Assembly (NCBI GenBank): GCA_046048875.1
Contig: JBJOFG010000011.1
Coordinates: forward strand, 71,266 to 135,265
Source: CAIZGX01 sp046048875
GTDB taxonomy: Bacteria > Bacteroidota > Bacteroidia > Flavobacteriales_D > Sanyastnellaceae
Reading direction: 5' to 3'
Length of the DNA: 64,000 nt
Position 1 is the stretch's first letter, and every line of letters starts with the position of its first letter. Positions 1-7,156 of this stretch are shown in pieces. The notes under the pieces were generated by a model, which ran no database searches, was not told the DNA's origin, and saw only the letters and a list, made by a program, of their open reading frames with translations. The position numbers and the translations under genes are program-made.

Positions 1-128
1 GAAGGAATGGAATAGACTTTTTTTGCTTCTTCGTCGGAATTGAAAACAGGAACGCCCAATGCGGCGAAAGCCTTTGCAATGGTTGATTTTCCCGATCCTA
101 TATTTCCTGTTAACCCTACGATTTGCAT
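1..128 (-). CDS. coaE: Dephospho-CoA kinase, N-terminal part
   Basis: The reverse strand from the ATG at 128 reads MQIVGLTGNIGSGKSTIAK and continues open to the window edge, so only about 42 residues are visible. GNIGSGKST is the P-loop that binds ATP. The N-terminal MxxVGLTGxIGSGKS pattern is typical of CoaE, which phosphorylates dephospho-CoA in the last step of coenzyme A synthesis. It is divergent from rpe, with 45 bases between the start codons. The rest of the gene lies outside the window. Confidence 0.85.
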   Translation of the reverse strand, partial: MQIVGLTGNIGSGKSTIAKAFAALGVPVFNSDEEAKKVYSIP

Positions 129-161
129 TGAAAAAATAATTATTGCAAACAAAACCAAATG

Positions 162-169
162 TATCTTTG
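162..169 (+). promoter_or_regulatory. -7 promoter box of rpe (leaderless)
   Basis: TATCTTTG matches the Bacteroidota -7 consensus TAnnTTTG. It ends 4 bases before the ATG at 174, so the first transcribed base would fall at or next to the start codon. A TTG at 143-145 is a possible but close -33 element. Confidence 0.6.
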
Positions 170-173
170 CCGC

Positions 174-845
174 ATGTCAAAAGTAAACGAAGTTCTTATA
201 GCTCCATCGGTATTATCGGCAGATTTTGCAAATCTTCAGCGCGATATTGAAATGATAAATGCATCTGAAGCAGATTGGTTTCACGTTGATGTGATGGATG
301 GTGTTTTTGTACCGAACATTTCATTTGGAATGCCAGTTATTAAAGCTTTGAAAAAGCACGCCGCAAAACCACTCGACGTTCATTTGATGATTGTTCAGCC
401 GGAACGTTACATTGCAGATTTTAAAGCGGTAGGCGCAGATATATTAACTGTTCATGTTGAGGCGTGCACACATTTGCATAGAACCATTCAAGCCATTAAG
501 GCTGAAGGAATGAAAGCTGGCGTTGCATTGAATCCGCATACTCCATTGAGTTCGATTGAAGAGGTGTTGGAAGATGTAGATCTAATCTTGATTATGTCCG
601 TTAATCCTGGTTTCGGTGGACAACAATTCATAGAGAATACCTATTCGAAATTGGAGCGGTTGAAGGCCATGTTGGCTCATGTGAAAAACACTCCGCATAT
701 TGAAGTTGACGGAGGTGTAAACGCAACCAATGCTCCTAAGCTCAAGGCAGCAGGAGCAACAGCATTGGTAGCAGGAAATTTTGTATTTTCAAGTGCTAAT
801 CCAGCAGGGACAATTCAAGAATTAAAAAATTCGGTAAATGGCTAA
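174..845 (+). CDS. rpe: Ribulose-phosphate 3-epimerase
   Basis: Interconverts ribulose 5-phosphate and xylulose 5-phosphate in the pentose phosphate pathway (cytosol). The sequence has family landmarks: APSVLSADFANL at the N-terminus, HVDVMDGVFVPNISFG with metal-binding and catalytic His/Asp, DVHLMI, MSVNPGFGGQ, and EVDGGVN near the C-terminus. Length is about 223 residues, normal for the TIM-barrel family. I take the ATG at 174 rather than the one at 159, because the 159 ATG lies before the -7 box TATCTTTG and would put MYLCR ahead of the conserved start. The stop overlaps the next ATG at 838 by 8 bases. Confidence 0.95.
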   Translation: MSKVNEVLIAPSVLSADFANLQRDIEMINASEADWFHVDVMDGVFVPNISFGMPVIKALKKHAAKPLDVHLMIVQPERYIADFKAVGADILTVHVEACTHLHRTIQAIKAEGMKAGVALNPHTPLSSIEEVLEDVDLILIMSVNPGFGGQQFIENTYSKLERLKAMLAHVKNTPHIEVDGGVNATNAPKLKAAGATALVAGNFVFSSANPAGTIQELKNSVNG

Positions 846-1422
846 GAAAAATAGTGGAGTGAATTTGTTCAAGTTCCGTGTAATCATGGATACAGAACAG
901 GATGTGTTTCGCGACATTGAAATTGAAACAGAGTCGAATTTCGATTCGTTACACAAGGCAGTTTTAGATGCTTTCGATTTCGAGCAAGGCGAAATGGCTA
1001 GTTTCTATTTAAGTGATGAAGAATGGAGTAAGGGATTGGAAATTTCGTTGATGGATATGGGAGGGGTAGACGAAGATTCGCTTTCAATGTCTACAACAAT
1101 CTTGTCGGATATGGTAATGAAGCCTGGAGATAAAATACTTTACGTGTATGACTTCATGCGCATGTGGATTTTCTATATTGAATTGATGGAGGTGAAGAAA
1201 GACAAGCCAAGCACGATTTATCCGCGTGTAGCATTGGCATTTGGTGATGCGCCTTCGCAAGACAGTAAAGAATTTCAAGATATGTTTGAATCAGATGTAG
1301 TTGGTGGAGGTGCTGGCATGGCAGACTTCGACGAAGATGAGGAGGAAGATGAATTTGGAGAAGACGAAAACATTTTTGATGAAGATGAATTCGATGGATC
1401 TTATTCTTACGACAATGAATAA
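838..1422 (+). CDS. PRiA4_ORF3-like domain protein with acidic tail
   Basis: 194 residues. Positions about 10-140 (KFRVIMDTEQDVFRDIEI, then HKAVLDAFDFE) look like the plasmid pRiA4b ORF-3 / IS1096 passenger domain, a small alpha/beta fold of unknown function that is also common as a chromosomal protein in Bacteroidota. The last 35 residues are almost all Asp and Glu with Phe and Tyr. It starts inside the end of rpe and its stop overlaps the start of the DUF1573 gene, so the three are probably co-transcribed and translationally coupled. I see no transposase nearby, so this should not be read as a mobile element. The role is unknown. Confidence 0.65.
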   Translation: MAKKNSGVNLFKFRVIMDTEQDVFRDIEIETESNFDSLHKAVLDAFDFEQGEMASFYLSDEEWSKGLEISLMDMGGVDEDSLSMSTTILSDMVMKPGDKILYVYDFMRMWIFYIELMEVKKDKPSTIYPRVALAFGDAPSQDSKEFQDMFESDVVGGGAGMADFDEDEEEDEFGEDENIFDEDEFDGSYSYDNE

Positions 1423-1900
1423 ATATTTATTCTTTGCCTTTTGCCTTTTCTTCGTCTCATGCGAAGACAAAGAACGTAAAGTCACTTCTGACTTGTTGAA
1501 TTTCCCATCTGCAGAGAACGGTCAGGTTAACGGAGATTTGCCCGAAATTTCTTTCGAAGAAGCTGAATTTAATTTTGGAAAAGTGGCAGTGGGAGAGAAG
1601 ATCACCCATGCATATTCATTCGTAAATAAGGGGAAGGCAGATCTTCAGATTGCTCAGGTTACTCCGAGCTGTGGCTGCACAACTTTGAAGGATTGGCCTC
1701 AAGAGCCTATTGCTCCCGGACAATCGGGCGTTATTACAGTCGAGTTCAACAGTGCGGGTTTTTCAGGTAACATTGAAAAGACTATTCAAGTTGCAACCAA
1801 TGGTATTCCCCGTGATTTTTATTTAAAGTTGAAAGGTGAAGTTTCTGGTCAGGCATTGAATGCTCCGAAGACAGGAGTGGAGATGAACCGATTGCAATAG
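1415..1900 (+). CDS. DUF1573 lipoprotein
   Basis: 161 residues. MNKYLFFAFCLFFVSCEDK is a lipoprotein signal with lipobox VSC. The mature part has the DUF1573 hallmark: FNFGKVAVGEKITHAYSF followed by NKGKADLQIAQV and the conserved CGCTT at mid-domain, an Ig-like (ASH/HYDIN-like) fold common in Bacteroidota envelopes. The ATG at 1415 overlaps the upstream gene; an open frame extends upstream to 1301 but would bury the signal peptide inside the protein. The function of the family is not known; a location on the inner face of the outer membrane is inferred from the lipobox. Confidence 0.8.
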   Translation: MNKYLFFAFCLFFVSCEDKERKVTSDLLNFPSAENGQVNGDLPEISFEEAEFNFGKVAVGEKITHAYSFVNKGKADLQIAQVTPSCGCTTLKDWPQEPIAPGQSGVITVEFNSAGFSGNIEKTIQVATNGIPRDFYLKLKGEVSGQALNAPKTGVEMNRLQ

Positions 1901-1952
1901 TCGCCGAGCAACCATTTAATGAGTACATTTACAAAATATAAATAGAAAACAA

Positions 1953-2258
1953 ATGATTTTATTACAACAACCGCAAGGAGAGCAAAGTATGATGCCCATG
2001 TTAATGATGATGGGTGGTATGTTCATTATCATGTATTTTTTCATGATTCGTCCACAGATGAAGAAAGCGAAAGAGGCTAAGAAGTTTCAAGACAGTATTG
2101 CAATAGGAGACAAAATTGTTACTGTTGGTGGAATTCACGGAAAAGTAATTGAAGTTGATGATACGACTGTTGTGATTGGTTTAGATCAAGGTCGCATGCG
2201 TATTGAAAAGGCGGCTTTAAGTGCGGACAGAAGAGTTATTGAAGGACAAGAGAAGTAA
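1953..2258 (+). CDS. yajC: Preprotein translocase subunit YajC
   Basis: 101 residues. One hydrophobic segment near residues 16-33 (LMMMGGMFIIMYFFMI) is followed by RPQMKKAKEAKKF and the cytoplasmic domain GDKIVTVGGIHGKVIEVDD, the classic YajC signature. YajC is the small membrane partner of SecDF in the Sec translocon. A TACATTTA at 1924-1931 could be a -7 element giving a short leader. A terminator follows 17 bases after the stop. Confidence 0.93.
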   Translation: MILLQQPQGEQSMMPMLMMMGGMFIIMYFFMIRPQMKKAKEAKKFQDSIAIGDKIVTVGGIHGKVIEVDDTTVVIGLDQGRMRIEKAALSADRRVIEGQEK

Positions 2259-2275
2259 TTACTTCTTAATAAATG

Positions 2276-2302
2276 AAAAGGCCGCATTCGCGGCCTTTTT
2301 TT
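2276..2302 (+). terminator. Intrinsic terminator after yajC
   Basis: AAAAGGCCGC, a 4-base loop and GCGGCC followed by seven T. The stem lies between the convergent yajC and DEAD-box helicase genes and may also work weakly on the minus strand. Confidence 0.85.
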
Positions 2303-2319
2303 GTTGTCTTATCTAAAAG

Positions 2320-4185
2320 TTAGTACTTCTTTTTCTTGGCACCACCTTCTTTGAATTTCCATCCTCCAGAACGTCCAGCAGAGCTTCCCCCTGAACTTCG
2401 TTCTGAAACAGAACTTCGTTCTCCGGCAGCGCTTCTGTCTGACCCACCTGTTCGAGGCCCGCGGTCGCGATTATATCCGCCGCTTTTTGCACTACCGCCC
2501 GAACTTCTCTCCCCACCGCCACGATTTTCATATCCACCGCTGTAGCTCTTGTTGCCGCGCATGCGAACACGTCCAATACCGGCTTCTTGATTTCCGCGAG
2601 ATTCAACACGAATGGTTCTTCCACGGTATTTAATTCCCGAATTGAAGACTTCTAAAACTTTATCGTAAGATGCAGTGCGCACTTCAAACAAAGAGAAAGT
2701 GTCTTTCAAATCAGACCAAGGAATTTCTTGCTCACTTACGTTTGCTGTTTCAGCAATGTAACCTTTCAGTGTGTTAAAAGTAAATTGGTCTTTCTTTCCA
2801 ACATTGATATACATTTTCACAACTCCTGGTGTTGCGCCGCGCGCATCGCCGCGAGAAGAGTCAACATTTAGGTCTGGAGCGTTTTTGTAATACTCTAAGA
2901 ATCTATTGAATTCAGTAGAGATGAAATGTTGAATCACTTGCTCTTTAGTGAACGTTTCAAAAGCTTCGTAAACAGCCGGTAAATATTTACCAATATTGCC
3001 TTGATTAACTTCTGTTTCTTTCACGCGATTCACCAAGTGAAGCAATTGCTTCTCACAAACATCTGCCGGAGTAGGAAGAGTTCCTTTGGTGAATGTTGTT
3101 TGAATGATTTTCTCTAATTGTTTAATTCTGAAGGTTTCCTTCATGTTAATTAAAACAATGCTAATACCTTTTTTACCAGCACGAGCTGTACGTCCACTTC
3201 TGTGTGTATAGTTCTCAATTTCGTCAGGTAAGTTGTATTGAATAACGTGTGTTACGTCGTTCACATCAATACCACGCGCCGCAACGTCAGTAGCTACAAG
3301 CATCTGAAGCGTGCGATTGCGGTAGCGCTTCATTACATTGTCACGTTGTGCTTGAGAAAGATCACCGTGAATGGAATCTGCGTTGTATCCGTCTTTAATT
3401 AAAGCTTCAGAAACAGATTGTGTTTCTGCTTTTGTTCTACAGAATACAATCGCGAAGATGTCAGGATTGTAATCGGCAAGTCTTTTCAACGCCAAGTATT
3501 TGTCACGCTGATGCGTTACATAATAAACGTGTTCAATGTTTTCGTTACCCGAGTTCTTACTTCCAACTGTAATTTCTACAGGATTGGTCATGTAGTTGCG
3601 AGCAATGCGCGAAACTTCCGCTGGCATTGTTGCAGAGAACAACCAAGTTTGTTTTTCATCCGGAGTCTCAGATAGGATGGCATCTAAATCTTCTTTGAAT
3701 CCCATGTGAAGCATTTCATCTGCTTCGTCAAGAATTACAAAGTCAACTGCACTTAAATCAATAACGCCACGCTCAATTAAGTCTAGAGTTCTACCAGGAG
3801 TACCTACTAAGATTTGTGCGCCACGCTTGATCTCGCGAATTTGAGTTTCAATGCTTGCTCCGCCATACACAGCAACTACGTTAGCTCCGGTAGTGTGCGC
3901 AGAAAAGCGTTGAATGTCTTTTGCAATTTGTACACACAACTCGCGGGTTGGTGCTAGAATAAACGCTTGCGTTTTTTTGTTTTGAAAGTCAAGAAGCTCT
4001 AACAATGGAAGACCGAACGCTGCGGTTTTTCCTGTTCCTGTTTGTGCCAATGCAACAACGTCTGTTGTGCCTGTAAGCATGTGTGGAATAGCTTGTTCTT
4101 GAATCGGTGTTGGGTTCTCAAAACCCATTTCAGCAATAGCTGATACTGTGGTCTTTGATAGACCAAGTTCTTGGAATGTTGTCAT
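2320..4185 (-). CDS. deaD: DEAD-box RNA helicase, DeaD/CshA type
   Basis: 621 residues. Core motifs in order: Q-motif GFENPTPIQEQAIP, Walker A AQTGTGKTA, PTRELC, VGTPGRTLD, DEAD in LDEADEMLHMGF, SAT, VFCRTK, and HRSGRTARAGKKG. Residues about 470-545 form a DbpA-like RNA-binding domain (MYINVGKKDQFTF to GRTIRVES). The tail is Arg/Gly/Ser-rich with Lys at the end, typical of RNA-chaperone helicases. It unwinds structured RNA in ribosome assembly, mRNA turnover and cold adaptation. A promoter-like TATCTTTG at 4307-4314 predicts a leader of about 115 bases, compatible with leader-level control. Confidence 0.93.
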   Translation of the reverse strand: MTTFQELGLSKTTVSAIAEMGFENPTPIQEQAIPHMLTGTTDVVALAQTGTGKTAAFGLPLLELLDFQNKKTQAFILAPTRELCVQIAKDIQRFSAHTTGANVVAVYGGASIETQIREIKRGAQILVGTPGRTLDLIERGVIDLSAVDFVILDEADEMLHMGFKEDLDAILSETPDEKQTWLFSATMPAEVSRIARNYMTNPVEITVGSKNSGNENIEHVYYVTHQRDKYLALKRLADYNPDIFAIVFCRTKAETQSVSEALIKDGYNADSIHGDLSQAQRDNVMKRYRNRTLQMLVATDVAARGIDVNDVTHVIQYNLPDEIENYTHRSGRTARAGKKGISIVLINMKETFRIKQLEKIIQTTFTKGTLPTPADVCEKQLLHLVNRVKETEVNQGNIGKYLPAVYEAFETFTKEQVIQHFISTEFNRFLEYYKNAPDLNVDSSRGDARGATPGVVKMYINVGKKDQFTFNTLKGYIAETANVSEQEIPWSDLKDTFSLFEVRTASYDKVLEVFNSGIKYRGRTIRVESRGNQEAGIGRVRMRGNKSYSGGYENRGGGERSSGGSAKSGGYNRDRGPRTGGSDRSAAGERSSVSERSSGGSSAGRSGGWKFKEGGAKKKKY

Positions 4186-4306
4186 AATTTTTATTTAGTC
4201 GCCCGATGTCGGATTGAATTCGACGACCTTATTCCCTGAGCTAAATTCTGTTTACGCCAACAGAAAAAGGAAATGTGATAGTTAAACCCGCCCCTTAAAG
4301 GCGGCG

Positions 4307-4314
4307 CAAAGATA
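4307..4314 (-). promoter_or_regulatory. -7 promoter box of deaD, long leader
   Basis: On the minus strand this reads TATCTTTG. Transcription would start near 4302, leaving a leader of about 115 bases before the ATG at 4185. The first part of the leader is GC-rich (CGCCGCC, then GGGGCGGG) and could fold. No gene is visible in 4186-4340. Confidence 0.5.
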
Positions 4315-4337
4315 GTACATTTATTAACAATTGTGAA

Positions 4338-4371
4338 CAAAAAAGAAAAGCCCTTGAAAATCAAGGGCTTT
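4338..4371 (-). terminator. Intrinsic terminator of the mksBEF operon
   Basis: On the minus strand, AAAGCCCTTGA, a 3-base loop and TCAAGGGCTTT are followed by a T-rich tail. It lies just after the stop of the last gene of the operon (4392). Confidence 0.85.
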
Positions 4372-4391
4372 GGAGTAAGTCGAAAGAGTCT

Positions 4392-4832
4392 TTATTTGGA
4401 ATTCAATCCCATTTTTAAAATGGCTACACCAAACGCGCAGTCCATTTTTTCCATTTCAGCCAATACTTCTTTCATGCTTTCTTCTTCGTTGAAAGTGTAG
4501 GCATTTTCGTATTTCTTTTCTAATCCATTCACACATTGAATGAATTCTCCATTCTCATTTTCCAATTCAGATAGAATCTCCATGTCTGGAATAATAGCCA
4601 TCATTTGTTCGCTATCTAGCGCAGACATTTTTTCTTCGATTGCTTTTTCAGGATTTTCCGCACTGGCAGATTCAATCATGATTTTAACCAAAGTCGGACT
4701 CAATTTGTTTTCAAGTGCTTTGGTGCAACTACAAGCATCGGTTGCAACATCTTTTTCTTTTCCGATGTTGCACCCTGTGGCAATCAATGCAACAACAAGC
4801 GTGAAAATGGGTAGTAAATGTTTAATTTTCAT
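4392..4832 (-). CDS. Four-cysteine lipoprotein, unknown function
   Basis: 146 residues. MKIKHLLPIFTLVVALIATG then Cys21 is a lipoprotein signal. The mature part has C34 and C36 (DACSC), C100 (NGEFIQC) and C132 (EKMDC). The same spacing occurs in the upstream gene at 4854-5312 (C34, C36, C99, C130), with shared ENxxSP, (D/E)N-G-x-F-x-x-C and E-x-K-Y-(D/E)-N motifs, so the two are paralogues. It is the last gene of the minus-strand operon that begins with the SMC gene at 9819 and is followed by a terminator. I do not recognise the family. Confidence 0.7.
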   Translation of the reverse strand: MKIKHLLPIFTLVVALIATGCNIGKEKDVATDACSCTKALENKLSPTLVKIMIESASAENPEKAIEEKMSALDSEQMMAIIPDMEILSELENENGEFIQCVNGLEKKYENAYTFNEEESMKEVLAEMEKMDCAFGVAILKMGLNSK

Positions 4833-4853
4833 AGGTTGGTTTTAGTTTAAGTT

Positions 4854-5312
4854 TTATTCTCCTTCAGTAACTTCAGCTTCTTCCACTTGGGCTCCGAACA
4901 TAAATAATGCTGCTGCGAAGTCGCATTCAATTTCATACAATTCAACCATAATTGAATTATACATTTCTGGAGTGTCCAACTCTGTGTTGTCGTACTTCAT
5001 TTCCATTTTAGAAATGCAACGCAAGAATTGTCCGTTGTCGTCGCTCATACTTTGCATCCATTGCATGTCTTTCGCGGCTTTCTCCGGATTGTTCGTCACG
5101 AATGTGATCATGGCATTGTTGAACTCCTCTTCGGTTTCAGCAATTAATTTGAAGCTGATGATTTCGCGAAACTCTGGACTAACATTGTTTTCAATAATGT
5201 GAGAGCATTCGCAGATGTCAATAGCCGCTTGGCGTTCAAGAGACTGTCCGAATGCGTTGTTAGTAGCAATAAATGCGAAAGCAACCGATAACGTGAAGAT
5301 TAGTTTTTTCAT
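4854..5312 (-). CDS. Four-cysteine secreted protein, unknown function
   Basis: 152 residues. The N-terminal signal peptide is MKKLIFTLSVAFAFIATNNA with likely cleavage after FGQ; there is no lipobox, unlike its paralogue downstream. Cysteines at 34, 36, 99 and 130 match those of the next gene. The pattern suggests two disulfides or a metal site in the periplasm. Its ATG overlaps the stop of the MksE-like gene as ATGA, so it is translationally coupled to the condensin-like genes, which is unexpected for an exported protein. A 21-base gap separates it from its paralogue. Confidence 0.7.
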   Translation of the reverse strand: MKKLIFTLSVAFAFIATNNAFGQSLERQAAIDICECSHIIENNVSPEFREIISFKLIAETEEEFNNAMITFVTNNPEKAAKDMQWMQSMSDDNGQFLRCISKMEMKYDNTELDTPEMYNSIMVELYEIECDFAAALFMFGAQVEEAEVTEGE

Positions 5313-5854
5313 GATTCAGCGTTTTGTGTTTCAGGTTCGCCTTTGATTCGCTTCAATGCGAGCTCTTTGGCGAAGTCAATAAATACTTTGTATGCTTGAG
5401 TAAAAGTAAAGCGGTCTTCGAATGTTTTGAAAATAATATTTCTTCGAGCCATACCGTTCAACAATGTTCTTCTGCTTTCATTGTCGCGCAACGTTTTGTT
5501 GCTTTCGATCAAATCAATGAATGAACTGTTCAGAAAATAATTGTCAATCTCTTCAAATGTGAATTCATTGAAGTCGAACGATTCAATGAAATTGCGTCCG
5601 TCTCTGTCTAATTCGTAACTCAAAATTGCGATGAAGATACTCACGTCGCGAGAGAAATTCTCTTGTGTTTCCTTGCTTAAAAGGTAACAGAATTCGGGCT
5701 TCATGATTAATTCAAGGTCGAAGGAGATCTTGAAAAATTCAGTGTAGAATGATTCGTTTTCTTTCAGGCTATTGAAGTGCTCTTCGTTGTTCAATAAGAA
5801 CTTTCCACTCATGAGCTCTTCAACAATTTGTCTATGGTGCGCTGGATATACCAT
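5309..5854 (-). CDS. mksE: MksE-like (kite) subunit of a condensin-like complex
   Basis: 181 residues, no signal peptide, rich in acidic and aromatic residues and probably all-helical with winged-helix elements. The start MVYPAHHRQIVEELMSGKF and small size fit the MksE/JetB (MukE-like) kite subunits that bind the kleisin. The call rests mainly on its place directly after the kleisin-like gene (one base between stop and start) and in the same operon as an SMC-like ATPase. Its stop overlaps the start of the four-cysteine protein. Confidence 0.7.
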   Translation of the reverse strand: MVYPAHHRQIVEELMSGKFLLNNEEHFNSLKENESFYTEFFKISFDLELIMKPEFCYLLSKETQENFSRDVSIFIAILSYELDRDGRNFIESFDFNEFTFEEIDNYFLNSSFIDLIESNKTLRDNESRRTLLNGMARRNIIFKTFEDRFTFTQAYKVFIDFAKELALKRIKGEPETQNAES

Positions 5855-5855
5855 G

Positions 5856-7052
5856 TTATAATTTTATAGCGGGTTCAATTTTTAATTTTGGAACGTCGAG
5901 CACTGAAGTTGTGGTTTCAATGGATACACGTTCGTTTTTCTTCGGATAATCGATTTGAAGTTCTTCGTCGAACAACAATCCAGTTACCGCAAAGAACTTA
6001 TCTGTTTCAATTTGGTCGAAGTCTTTTTTCAACGCTTTGAAGCACCATCCAAAGAAGTCGTTCACTGGCATACTTGCTGAAAGCTTTTCTTTGAATAAGG
6101 TTCTGTCGAAAATCCATCGGTCGAAATCCGCTTCAGAATTTTCGACAATAACAGGAGCTTCAATTTGAAACTGTTCGAAGAATTCGCGCACTTTGAAATA
6201 CATATCTTTTGCGTAAACCATCGTGCGTGTTCCTTTCAACAACGGTGGGGTTTCCACTTTGTATGGGTTGCGTAAGAACTCGATGAAACCTGTAAGGATC
6301 AACGATTCCGTGCGGATACGTTCAAGCAATGGAAGCAATTCATTGGTAAGAATTTTCGATTGCTTCAACAAATCTTGGTTGGTTTGAATCAGCTGCGTAT
6401 AAAGCTTTTCGTATTCGTTTCGTGTAGTCTCGTCTGAATAGTCGAGACGTTTACGATTCGCGTATTCACAAACTTCCACCAATTTACTGGTCACAGATTC
6501 GCTGTGATTCACATCGAGAATGCGATTCAATGGAAGAATGTAGTATTCAATCCAGAAGGAAGCCTTGTGAACTTTCTCGCGATATTGCACGCGATCAATG
6601 TTCGATTTCAAGTCACGCGTTTCACTTAGCAAGCGGAAGGCATTGCGTTCAACCAAGTCAACGAATTCGCGCACTTGTCCAGAAAGGTTTTTAATTCTTT
6701 CTTGAAGAATGTCACGGTCTGAATGTTCGCTTTTGCGAATCTTCATGAACAATTCAGAAATGGCTCCTTTGTATTTTTCAATGGTCTCGGGAAGAAGTGG
6801 TTTGAATTCAAACAACAAAAATTCCATCAACTTGAAATACACATCACGCATTTCGAAGTCACTTCCAATCGAACGAACAACGCGGTATTCACGCAAACGA
6901 CTTTTCATTTGCGCGCCGTGTTTGTGACAAATCATATCGAATACTTCCTTCGTAATGATACCGTCTTGTTGTTGGTATTCAAACAAGTCGCGCACCACAT
7001 CGAAGTAGGTGTTCAGGAAGTTTAATATGGTCCGTGGTTCGGCTTTGATCAT
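5856..7052 (-). CDS. mksF: MksF-like (kleisin) subunit of a condensin-like complex
   Basis: 398 residues from the ATG at 7052 (MIKAEPRTILNFLNTYFDVV). An in-frame ATG at 7079 exists, but the 7052 ATG overlaps the stop of the small ORF as ATGA and gives the tighter operon junction. The protein is largely helical and charged. Residues about 10-90 look like a winged-helix head, and 110-260 like a helical bundle (NLSGQVREFVDLVERNAF, KSNIDRVQYREKVHK), as in MksF/JetA/MukF. It would bridge the SMC heads and recruit MksE. Only the family level can be inferred. Confidence 0.7.
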   Translation of the reverse strand: MIKAEPRTILNFLNTYFDVVRDLFEYQQQDGIITKEVFDMICHKHGAQMKSRLREYRVVRSIGSDFEMRDVYFKLMEFLLFEFKPLLPETIEKYKGAISELFMKIRKSEHSDRDILQERIKNLSGQVREFVDLVERNAFRLLSETRDLKSNIDRVQYREKVHKASFWIEYYILPLNRILDVNHSESVTSKLVEVCEYANRKRLDYSDETTRNEYEKLYTQLIQTNQDLLKQSKILTNELLPLLERIRTESLILTGFIEFLRNPYKVETPPLLKGTRTMVYAKDMYFKVREFFEQFQIEAPVIVENSEADFDRWIFDRTLFKEKLSASMPVNDFFGWCFKALKKDFDQIETDKFFAVTGLLFDEELQIDYPKKNERVSIETTTSVLDVPKLKIEPAIKL

Positions 7053-7156
7053 TTTTCTTCTGATTCTAAATGGTAGCAAACTTTTACTTCTTCAATCTCT
7101 TGAATGTTAGAAGGGTAAAGGGTTGCGAAGTTTGGGGCAGTTAATAATGTTGACAT
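7049..7156 (-). CDS. Small ORF (35 aa) between SMC and kleisin genes
   Basis: The reading frame starts at the ATG at 7156, which shares one base with the TAA of the SMC gene (TAATG), and ends at the TGA at 7051-7049, which overlaps the ATG of the kleisin gene (ATGA). The peptide begins MSTLLTAPNFATLYPS, then has an acidic stretch (IQEIEEVK) and ends HLESEEK. Both junctions are the textbook form of translational coupling, and the ORF fills the whole gap. It may be a small subunit of the complex or only a coupling device. No family is recognised. Confidence 0.55.
   Translation of the reverse strand: MSTLLTAPNFATLYPSNIQEIEEVKVCYHLESEEK

Noticed and set aside
838..1422. Insertion sequence remnant, because of the PRiA4_ORF3/IS1096-passenger-like domain
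   Set aside because: No transposase, inverted repeats or target duplication; the gene is coupled to rpe and a DUF1573 gene.
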